In this document: in pieces, positions 55,695 to 64,000 of the stretch
How positions within the stretch are numbered: position 1 is the first letter of the stretch
Layout: every line of letters begins with the position of its first letter
NCBI GenBank assembly: GCA_010645155.1
Contig: CM021316.1
Coordinates: 3,878,703-3,942,702 of the forward strand
Source of the DNA: Tigriopus japonicus
Taxonomy: Eukaryota; Arthropoda; Copepoda; Harpacticoida; Harpacticidae
Direction: 5' to 3'
Length of the DNA stretch: 64,000 nucleotides
Position numbers and translations under genes: made by a program
Notes under the pieces: generated by a model
Told to the model about the DNA's origin: nothing
Databases searched by the model: none
What the model saw: only the letters and a program-made list of their open reading frames with translations

Positions 55695-57593
55695 AAGAGT
55701 ACGGCCGGACAATCCCATTTTCCCACATGGGGGCGTATGTCTATATGTCAGGAAAGACTTACATTTTAGTCATGTTCATAAGTCGAATAGAGAAGTAGAA
55801 GTTTTGATTTGTCACATCAAGGATCTTGATCTTACGGTTGTAACAATGTATCGGCCACCTTCTTGTAGCTCTTCTTCATTTCTGTCAGCTCTCCAATTCA
55901 CAGGAAAGGAGTTAGATCTAGTTAGATCGAGAGGTTTGTTCTCGACTCTTTGTTGTTGGCGACTTCAATTTTCCGGCTAGCATTGTAGAGTGGGAGGTTA
56001 GTCCGGATGGGTACATTCCCATTTCGAAAACAGCATCGCTGTCTTTCGAAAAATTAGAAGAGTTTGCGATCTTGCGTAATCTCTCTCAACACGTTGGTGT
56101 TGCAACCAGAGCAAAGAGTGTTTTAGACTTAGTTTTTTCCAATGACCCTGATCTGATCCAGTATGTCCATGTTGCCCCATGTAGCCTTTCAGATCATCAC
56201 ATTCTTGAGATAGGGTCGACCATTACTCAAAAGCCGTCGAGCTCTAGATTTAAACCTGCTCAAAAGGTGGGCGTGGCCAAGTTTAAGTTCAAAGATGAAC
56301 ACTGGCCCATTATTGTTGAAAGATTAGGCGAGTTGGACTTGATTTCCATTCTAAAGCAGGAAGCACCAATAGATAAAGCTATAAATAAGCTTACTTCACT
56401 TTTTGACGAGGTTTGTTTGTCCATTGGTATTGACTTGGATTGATAGTTTTATAAGCGAAAGGAAGCAGATAGTTAAAGTTGAAGGATCTTTTAGCGGCAT
56501 GTATGATGTCAAGTCAGGTGTTCCGCAAGGTTCAATTTAAAGTTAGGTCCGCTCTTGTTTATTCTCTTTATTGCTCCTCTCCAGAAGTGTAGAACAAAAG
56601 CCAGTATTTCTTCATATGCTGATGACACAAAATTAGTTTGTGGAAGGAAAGGTCAGGACTCAAAATGTTTAGTTGAGGACTTGGATAAAATCTACTCTTG
56701 GGTTGGCGAGAGTAATATGGCATTGAACGGGATGAAATTCCGCACAATGACGTATGGGGCGTCAAAATTAGATGTTCCGCTCAAAGACAATGGAGGTTGT
56801 GATATTGAGCAGGTATCGTCCATGAGGGATTTGGGAGTTGTCGTCCAAGATGATGGAAAGTTTGACGAGCATATCCAGTTGAAAGTGGGGAAGGCATTTC
56901 AAACATGTGGCTGGATCTATCGCACTTTCAAGTCCAGAGATAGTATTACGATGCTAACTCTGTACAAGTCGATTGTCCAGCCGCATCTTGAATATGCCTC
57001 ACCCATTTGGGCTCCAATGAGTTCAGCAGGTTTGCAAAAGGTCGAGCAGGTCCAAAGATGTTTTACTAGGAACATCACAGGAATGAGAGAGCTCTCGTAT
57101 TGGGAGAGGCTCCAGAAGTTAGGGCTGTACAGTACTCAGAGAAGGTATGAAAGGTATCTGATACTGTATGTTTTCAAGAGCATTCATGGGCTCTGTCCCA
57201 ACCCAGGCTTTGAGATCAGTTGTAGTGATTGTAGAGGTTTTACTTGCCTTTTGAGAGCACCTCCAAATCCAAGGGAATCGAGGCCAGTTTGAACAATGAA
57301 GTCCTTCTCTCTTCTTTATCGGGCTCCTTCATTGTTCAATTTGTTAACCATTAGTCTTCGTCGGGAATATGTAGGAGCTGATCCTCTAACAGCATTTAAG
57401 GCAGGATTGGACAAATTTTTGAAAACTATTCCTGACCAACCCACTATTCGAGGATTGTACAGATCTGCCAACAGTAACTCATTGGCAGATCAAATTTCAT
57501 ATAAACGGTAATTTTATAAACTATATTAATCATTAACTCTCTTTATAGGGAATCCCATTCCTTGTAGCGGTATTAAAAAATAAAAATTAAAAT
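55695..57593 (+). mobile_element. CR1/L2-like LINE, ORF2 and 3' end
   Basis: Begins inside the endonuclease domain (VRPDNPIFPHGG) and runs to the 3' UTR (CTTGTAGCGGTATTAAAAAA). Fragments of the same family lie at 5110, 7961, 22968, 24656 and 31995. The order of parts is endonuclease, linker, RT, C-terminal region, with an internal deletion before the RT (about 56440-56530). Confidence 0.85.
55700..57509 (+). pseudogene. LINE ORF2: endonuclease and reverse transcriptase, broken
   Basis: Endonuclease: GGVCLYVRKDLHFSHV, VVTMYRPPS, then a shifted frame with a GDFNFPAS-like stretch at about 55950, and CSLSDHHILEIG (the SDH signature) at 56180-56210. RT: the catalytic SSYADDTKLVCG (YADD box) at about 56610, followed by LALNGMKF-like and DLGVVVQDDGKFDEHI blocks and LYKSIVQPHLEYASPIWAP (to 57010). 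The final frame 57296-57511 ends with FLKTIPDQPTIRGLY and SNSLADQ, a conserved LINE C-terminal block. Stops and shifts at about 55940, 56440-56550 and 57292 make it inactive. Confidence 0.85.
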
Positions 57594-57659
57594 CTCTAAT
57601 CCATCTTTAACTCGTGAACCCCACCCATTCAGCACGTTCCAATAATTTGGACACTCAAC

Positions 57660-58786
57660 ATGGAGGGGCATGAAAGGGCCAGGAAAGGACTGTGCCTGAT
57701 CTGCTTTGACAAGGGTCAACGTGTAATTGAGCCTGGATCAAAGTATGAGGCATTAATAAACGAATTTGTCATTGATGGTTATTGGTCTACTGAGCCACGT
57801 CTGCCCTGTGGAATGTGTCATTCTTGTCAGAAAAAACTGGAATCATTTTCCAAAGGAGTGTTCGATGTCAACCTCCCAGAATTTCCCGATTACTCAACTA
57901 TGAGGTTCTTCCGATTTCGAATTGATCAGTCAAAATCTTTGGACAACGTTTGCGGATGTGTGATTTGTGCCCAATGAAGAATGTTAATTGAAGGTTACAA
58001 AAATTGCCACTAGATGGAGCCAAAACGGGCAAAGTCCCTTGATTTCAGATCTTTCCTCAACTTTGATTTGTTACCAAAATTGCAGTTTCCATCTTAAAAT
58101 GGATTTCTCTTCATATTTCGAGTCTTTTGGAGCTCAGCTACGATATTAATGTGTTCAAAAAGTAAAAAGTCACACTGAGTAATCACAAATTGAGGCTAAA
58201 TACTTACCAGAAACACCCACAAATGTTTCTATCTCAAGATGGTCATTTTTTCTCTTTGATTGAAGCTCAACTTTGCTTCCTTCAGAAGGCTTGCTCTGAC
58301 GGCAGAGTCGTTCATTTTGAGAACAAGAGAGGGCACCCTAGTAGGATGTGTTAAGGGCATGCTAAATCATGTAAGAGCCATCTAGGTGAAGCGAATGTTA
58401 GTTTTCTTTAAAATCCTAAATTCAAAACGAACAAATACACCCGCCGTCCAATCACTAAGCGAAGGCCAGGCTATCCCTGGCCAGGCAAATTTCCGAAGTT
58501 GCCTATTACCTCCAACGACACCCCGGAGAAAGCAATTTCAGTGTGCCTCCACTGTTTTGGCCAAATTTTTCAATCTGAGCCTCATATGTGCGATAAAAAG
58601 GCGGCAGCGAGCAATATTTGCAAGATTGTACCTCCCATGGTGGCTCTCTCTCCCATGAAGGAGTCAAACAAGAATATCAAGATCTTGCTTGAAAAGCTGG
58701 AACTTGAAAAGATCCCTGGAGAGATGGACTACACGTTTTCTCAGGACTTGAAATGCTTCAATATCATGTTGGGCTTGGTGGAATGA
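57660..58786 (+). pseudogene. Cys-rich zinc-ribbon-like protein, two segments
   Basis: Segment one (57660-57977) starts with ATG and has paired Cys motifs CLICF, CGMCHSC and CGCVICAQ before a TGA. Segment two is open from about 58410 to the stop at 58784-58786 (RRPGYPWPGKFPKLP, then CLHCFGQIFQSEPHMC). Together they look like one protein with several CxxC ribbons and a basic Pro-rich linker. The 430 bp between have no open frame and no clean GT-AG pair in phase, so either an unusual intron or gene decay separates them. The TTG at 58499 need not be a start. Function unknown; I recall similar Cys-rich proteins only vaguely and make no family call. Confidence 0.45.
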
Positions 58787-58801
58787 TTTAATGTACTAGG
58801 T

Positions 58802-59276
58802 TTGGTGTTCTCTCTTTCTATTCTTCCGGTTCACTTCCAATACCAGTTCCCCGACATTTTACTCCACCTCATCATTCTTCTCTTATTCCTTGTACCGTTC
58901 ACATCACTCATCCAATCACCCGAATTATACATACTCTTTATTATACTCGAGTTCCTGCATACAATCTTACCGTGGCGCAGTCGGTTATTCGTATTGTAGC
59001 CCGTGGAACGATAACCGACTTGCATCGGCGATTTTCTTCCGTCTCCGTTGGATCCCTCCACCGTTTTCGTTGGATTTCTCCTTTGGTTGGTTTCGATTTC
59101 ATCGTTGGATACAATACGCCTGCTCTCCTGGTTGATTTGGATTTGTTGATCGGTAGATTTTCATCACTGGATTGTGGATTATCCCTAGTATCATATTCGA
59201 GATTATTTCATCGGATCGCTCCAAGCGTTATCTTATATGATCGAGATTGTTTTGAACACATCAGTGGAGCATCCGT
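58802..59276 (+). mobile_element. LTR-retroelement 5' region with tRNA-Ser primer site
   Basis: TGGCGCAGTCGGT at 58973-58985 is complementary to the tRNA-Ser 3' end, so the pyrimidine-rich stretch before it (about 58802-58970) is probably the end of a 5' LTR, and the following 300 bp the leader. The leader is split at 59276 by a hAT element and resumes at 61946. Confidence 0.5.
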
Positions 59277-61945
59277 CAGGGTGGGCATTTGATTTTTGGA
59301 CATTTTGTCCACCCCTGTCCAAAAGGTGTCCAAAAGTGTCCAAAAATAAGGCTGTCCAAAAATAGGAGTGTCCAAAAGTGTCCAAAAATAGTAATTCGAA
59401 AAATAATGGTTAAAAACATTTTTAGAATAACATTCTACAAACTTTCTCTCCAAAATAAACGTCACTTGACGAAATCTAAGCAAGAATAAGTCAATTCAGC
59501 ATAAGAAACTTACACTTAATACATTAAATGAGCCAATAACTTGAAGGCCAAATTGGACATTTGAACTTTTGAATTTAAAATTTGACCACCGAGCATCGTC
59601 CATGAATGAACGAACAAACGAATGTGAGACTGGGACTACTAATAACACGCTCACACCACACTTCATGTTAAACATATTATGCGAGTACATTTTAAAGCTA
59701 ATTGTGTCTTGATTTGTGACAAGAGAAGGTTACTTAGTACAGGGATAACCTATATAATAGTATAAATACTGGATAAGAACTCGCGGAATTTCCTGGCACG
59801 CAACCTCCAGGTATGAGGCCGAGAGTTGGTAAACAAAAACTACCAAAGGCCATGTTGAGAACCGAAAATCAAACGGAAATCGACCAAAACTCCAAAAGAT
59901 AGTGCGCCAATCGGTGTTTCCTGTGTCCCACGGGGGTCCAGCCAAGTCCTAGCTTTGACAAAGGTCAACGCCACGCCCAAAAATTTGTCCGATGTCGGTG
60001 TTTCAAAGACATCAATTTCAGCCATGAACGAGTGAATGAAAGAGTGAATATTACATGATGGATGACATCAGTGAGGCCAACATCATTGGTCACAAGTACC
60101 AATGAACCCGCAAGATGTCTTTTCTACCAGATGACGATCAAGTGAATCAAGTGAAACCTGCTACAACCTTCGGAAGTGATAGCCCTTACTAAAGCAAAAA
60201 GAACGAATAACAAATATGGATCTTAATCGGAATGTAAATTCCTCTTGAACAAGGATTAAGAACCAACTTTCCCCCAGAAAATCTCCCCGGACCATAACGG
60301 GGAGTTTAATCGCACTCAACCATGACACAACTTGAACAAATTAAGAATATCTTACCATTCCTTGGAAGTATCGATGACAAAATGGCGTTTTTTTCCGAGC
60401 TCATCTATTATCCGACTTGAACGACTTATCTTTATCTTTGAACTTACCATCGAACCATCCATGTATTATCCTGAACTTACTTAAGACATGGCAATCTTTG
60501 TTTGAAATTGAGATTGTTCTAGGTTGAGTCACCTTGGCATAACTTTATGTCTTAGAAATGATGGTCCATCTTCGAATTTCTTTTATTATTTGGTTGTGCC
60601 TTTGAGTTCAGGATATTCCAAGAACAGGCAAAATATTCATAAGTTGTTCAAGTTGTGTAATGGACAAGTGCGATAAAACTCCCCGTTTTAATCTGGGGGA
60701 GAGTTTCCGGAGGAAAGATGGTTCTTAATCCCCCTTTCATGAGGATTTTTCGTTCGGATTAAGGTCCATAGGGTCAGATGGCTGATCTGATCCAGACCCG
60801 TCAAAAGTGCCCTTCAATAGTTACAGCCAACAACATCTCCGAGTTGGACTCCATCTTCTTTCAAAATGAGACCATTATTGTTCCTTCATTTTCCTATGGA
60901 AATGGGTCCTGCATTGTGGAGGTGTTGAAGAGGATGGAAGAGGAGTAACCCTCCAGATACCACCACAGATACTTCTGTTGAGCATTGTTTCACAAAAGTT
61001 GGACTAATGGGTGAAGCAAGATTCCATCTAGGTATTTCCTCATTGTTATGAGGACTAAAATCGTTTGGAGAGCTGAATGTCAAACGCTTCATGAGACGAG
61101 TAAAAAGGGTGCTGGGACCTCTAAAATCAAGGTGAAGAACATCCAGTCCATAAATATTAACACAAGAAGTTTGACTGAATTCTTTCAGGACACATATTTA
61201 ACAGTTTTAGCCATTAATAAGGAATAAATGACGTTGTGTCAAAATAGAGCCTCGGCCTCATACCATTTTTTCAAAAATTGGAGTTCGTGTCCACCCCTTT
61301 CAGGGGTTCCTGCTTAGTATTTTGATTTATATTCCAAAGTTTATCATTGTTGCAAGTGTTTCCCATCCAAGAGGCAAGAAGTCTTTTGACCTGACTGTCC
61401 AAAAAATGTTAACTATAATAAAGCACACTCAAACTGATATCAGATTGCAATGTGGGTATTATAATGCTTTTGCCAAAGAATTAAAGCAGTGTTGTTTTAC
61501 TATTAAAAAAGACAAGACTCTTGTTTACAGATGAGGAAATAAAATGTAAATCTTGAAACATTTTGAACAGTTACACACATTTTACCATATCTTATAAACA
61601 AAACATTTATTTTTTTAACAAGTTATTAACAAGTTATCATGGCAAAGTTTATTTCTCCAAGTAATGTTCCCATTAATAGAAATATTTTTGTTTAAGTACA
61701 CAACCATGCATTCTTTAGAATTCAATTACTTATGTAGTGTAACTGGTTTTTCGTCTGATTTGTACAACTTTCTTTCACGTTTGTTGGACTTTTGGACACT
61801 TATGGACATCTTTTGGGGATTTTTGGACACCTTCTGGGTATTTTTGGACACTTTTGGACACTTTTGGACACTTTTGGACACTTTTGGACACTTTTGGACA
61901 CTAGGGTGTCCAAAATGCTCTCGATGTCGAAAAATGCCCACCCTG
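59277..61945. mobile_element. hAT-type element with TTTTGGACAC repeats, split by a second transposon
   Basis: Ends CAGGGTGGGCATTT (59277) and AAATGCCCACCCTG (to 61945), duplication GCATCCGT at 59269-59276 and 61946-61953. Subterminal tandem GTGTCCAAAA motifs lie at 59300-59395 and the reverse motifs TTTTGGACAC at 61790-61905. Without the nested 59740-61312 element it is about 1.1 kb. No transposase; the frames over the repeats are artefacts. Confidence 0.92.
59740..61312. mobile_element. unclassified DNA transposon with 7-bp target duplication, second copy
   Basis: Starts CAGGGATAACCTATATAATA, ends CACCCCTTTCAGGGGTTCCT plus G. Flanks CTTAGTA at 59733-59739 and 61313-61319 match exactly. Internal inverted arms (about 60215-60495 and 60530-60765) share AACGGGGAGTTT, CACAACTTGAACAA and GGATTAAGAACCA. 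The same coding tail as at 36886 is found near 60790-60948. Confidence 0.88.
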
Positions 61946-62095
61946 GCATCCGTGGATCAACTTCGTCGGTTGAGTATCTCGCACTTTTACCATTATTTTT
62001 AATATGGCTAGTCGAGACGATCTTTTGCCTTTGAAAGCCTCTCGAAGAGGTTATAAGGGTCTCACCACGAAGTATGGGCAGTACCAAAATTGAAA
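61946..62095 (+). pseudogene. retroelement leader end and gag start
   Basis: The leader resumes after the hAT. At 62004 an ATG opens MASRDDLLPLKASRRGYKG and stops after 29 codons. The LKASRRGYKG stretch resembles the start of BEL/Pao-type Gag proteins. Compare the frame at 25163. Confidence 0.4.
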
Positions 62096-62204
62096 GTGGT
62101 GGCCTCTGGTGGTAGACCTGCACTTCTTTCCGGGCTAAATCCTTCGAGGCTTTGCTCTATTAGTACATTCAAGTGGGCTCGTTTTACAACAAATTTTATT
62201 AAAT

Positions 62205-62468
62205 TTAGGTTGGCTTTTTTGAAATCCAAAAGTTACTTTCACATCTGTAGAAGTCATCTCTCTTCAAAAGAAATGCTCTAAATTCCTTCAAAAACCGAGG
62301 TTTAACTATTTCCAAGTCTTTACTGTCTACCTTGGGTGCAGAGTGCAGACGGTGCAGTCCACCATAGACATTCTCTTTTTCCTTTCTTGCAAAAGAGCAG
62401 CGGTTCGGCTGGAGGGAAAATGCCCGCACCGTCCACAAGACGTGCCCACACCAACACAAAAGCGACAT
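62205..62468 (-). CDS. possible 5' exon or small protein of unknown function
   Basis: The 87-codon minus frame starts with ATG at 62468 and begins with an Arg-rich, Ser-rich stretch without acidic residues (MSLLCWCGHVLWTVRAFSL), compatible with a mitochondrial presequence. AAG-GTAGAC near 62340 could be a donor, making 62341-62468 a first exon. Base composition here is higher in G+C than the neighbours. No family recognised, no promoter or partner exon seen. Confidence 0.25.
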   Translation of the reverse strand: MSLLCWCGHVLWTVRAFSLQPNRCSFARKEKENVYGGLHRLHSAPKVDSKDLEIVKPRFLKEFRAFLLKRDDFYRCESNFWISKKPT

Positions 62469-62469
62469 G

Positions 62470-62953
62470 GTGACGAAGTTTAGCTCTGAGAAACCAAATA
62501 GGCTATTTTTTTCTCGGGAGGGGCTTTAAGCTTTCAAAAATTATTATTCAGTTATTTTAAATTTTGATTAGCCCTATTTAGCCTTTCTTTGGTCATCACA
62601 AAAGTGTTTAGCCCCTGTTTTGTTCTGAAGACTTGTGCTTTTAAATTATAGTGAAAAACAATGCATCATTATGTTATTACAACATTTTAGTGACAATTTT
62701 CCTTCTATTAACACTTTTGAAAATATTACAATATCCTGAATCACTTGTGTGATTAATATTTCTAAATGAAGAGAGGTTCTGTGTGATTGTTTTTAATTTT
62801 CGTTTTCCGCTATGATATTTACGCTAAAGATAAGATACATTACATTAGATTCTACAACGAAGCATCAAAACTATTTAAGCTTTTTTCGACTTTTTGATGA
62901 AAATGCATTCATTACATGCTTGTTTCATTCACAAAAGTTGGTTTGGTTTGGAC
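62470..62953. other. AT-rich intergenic DNA
   Basis: No gene or repeat recognised. Confidence 0.35.
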
Positions 62954-63251
62954 TAGTGATGTGTTTCGAACCGGGAGTGCTGCCAGTTTTTACTCGGAAG
63001 TTTATCATGGTTGATTAGGGCAGGTTGTATTGAACGTTTTTAAAAAGACCTAAACAGGGACCAATTTGGCAACACTCGAACTAGTTCGATTTCGAGTTCC
63101 ATCAGTAGTTATACTTTTGGATTTCGAGTTGGCAGTGCTGCCATATTTTATGGCGTCTCTAGTTGAGAAGATTAGTTGGGGGTCAACTTTTTGACCTTAA
63201 AATCCAAAGTGGCAAAACTCGACCAAAAATCCAACTCGAAACACATCAGTA
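62954..63251. mobile_element. 298-bp hAT MITE of the TTTCGAG family
   Basis: Ends TAGTGATGTGTTTCGAAC and AACTCGAAACACATCAGTA, perfect 8-bp duplication GTTTGGAC at 62946-62953 and 63252-63259. Shares GCAGGTTGTATTGAAC and the terminal motifs with 41781-42050 and the 2.35-kb element at 29234. Confidence 0.92.
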
Positions 63252-63259
63252 GTTTGGAC

Positions 63260-64000
63260 ACTGTTTGCTGGTCACACTTGTTAAGAAGGAAAATGAAGAC
63301 TTGTGCTTTCAAAACGGACGGAAACCTTGGGAAAGCGCCTGAAGCTGATTGGCTTGTCCAGCCTGTGGAATTAGTCAGTTGAGAACCCTTGGTGGCGGGC
63401 CGGGTCGGACGGTGTTTGCACGTTTTTTCAAAACATTGGCCTAAGCGGCCTCCCAAGGAAATTGGCCAGCTTGATCGAACATCAGGTCTTGCCTGATAGC
63501 CTCAGCATGATCCGTTGCCTCAGCTATCACATTTCTTACTGCCTCCTCTCACTTGAAAAGCTGACACAAAGTTCCGTACATGCTCGTCCTCTTAATCACT
63601 GAGTGTCTGTTGCATTGGTCAGGTGAAAAAGAAATGTAATTTCTGCCGGCCGGTAGATGAGTGGCCTCATCTGTCAAAGCAGATGTAAGGAGGCTATGTT
63701 GGCAGTAGAGCAAATCCAAATATAAAAATGAAGTTAGAATCAAAGAATAGAATGTGAAAGAATTCTTCAAAATAAAGAAATGCCTCATTTTAATCATTTG
63801 AACGTTTATGTGTCTTAACTTGAACAACATTGCGATCGGCTTCAAAAATATTCTGTCAGGAAGATTCTCCTTTCACCCTGGCCAAATGACCGGTTCCGCC
63901 CGAACAACTTAGGCCAAGAAACGCTAGGTGGACCCTTGCATGTGTTGGGAGTTAATCTCGAAGCCCTATAGGCGTACTGCTTTAGACGCTATTAAGGCTT
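63260..64000. other. window end without a supported gene
   Basis: Frames at 63176-63382 and 63549-63845 have no motif. The part at 63380-63520 is richer in G+C and could belong to an exon cut by the window, but no reading is convincing. Confidence 0.3.

Noticed and set aside
61664..62123. ORFs rich in FGHFWTLLDT / KCPKVSKSVQ
   Set aside because: By-products of TTTTGGACAC subterminal repeats in the hAT element.

Overview
The window is eukaryotic: AT-rich, with GT-AG introns (some only 59-83 nt), AATAAA signals, no operons and many transposons. The neuropeptides (an allatostatin-B/MIP pair and WNSGFxGGx-amide repeats) point to an arthropod, most likely a crustacean; a copepod would fit, but the species cannot be fixed from this sequence.

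Host genes are few. (1) 872-4562 (+): a neuropeptide precursor with a TATA promoter, signal peptide exon, two exons of amidated W-rich peptides and two possible 3' ends: an early stop with its own poly(A) signals (3339-3638), or exons carrying two W(X6-8)W-amide allatostatin-B peptides (3866-4562). All junctions are in phase. (2) 28393-42657 (-): a five-exon neuronal calcium sensor (EF-hand) gene of 249 aa; its third intron is 13.3 kb and full of transposons. (3) 52392-53447 (+): an intact single-pass membrane protein of unknown family. (4) 57660-58786 (+): a Cys-rich, probably degenerate zinc-ribbon-like protein. A few short ORFs are listed at low confidence.

Most of the rest is mobile DNA, and many boundaries can be fixed by target site duplications (TSDs). 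hAT-type elements (8-bp TSD): 8854-11888, 11171-11504, 13728-14617, 29234-31586, 32289-33115, 49533-50024, 59277-61945, 62954-63251. Tc1/mariner group (TA): a DD37D-type element at 21341-22605 and a pogo/Tigger-like one at 9568-10669. A TTA-TSD PIF/Harbinger-like element lies at 6504-7957. An unclassified family with consistent 7-bp TSDs is at 35412-37464 and 59740-61312 (truncated copy 23894-24655). Retroelements: a CR1/L2-like LINE in several pieces, Ty3/gypsy gag-pol fragments (12690-15400), BEL/Pao-like pol remnants (38892-40858) and retroviral-type leaders with tRNA-Ser primer sites. A tRNA-derived SINE head is at 23690-23766.

The most unusual structures are a 2.5-kb satellite (15540-18030) that looks like a runaway expansion of the 20-bp subterminal repeat of the hAT element at 13728-14617, two Russian-doll insertion stacks (8841-12352 and 58800-62300), and several long foldback palindromes.
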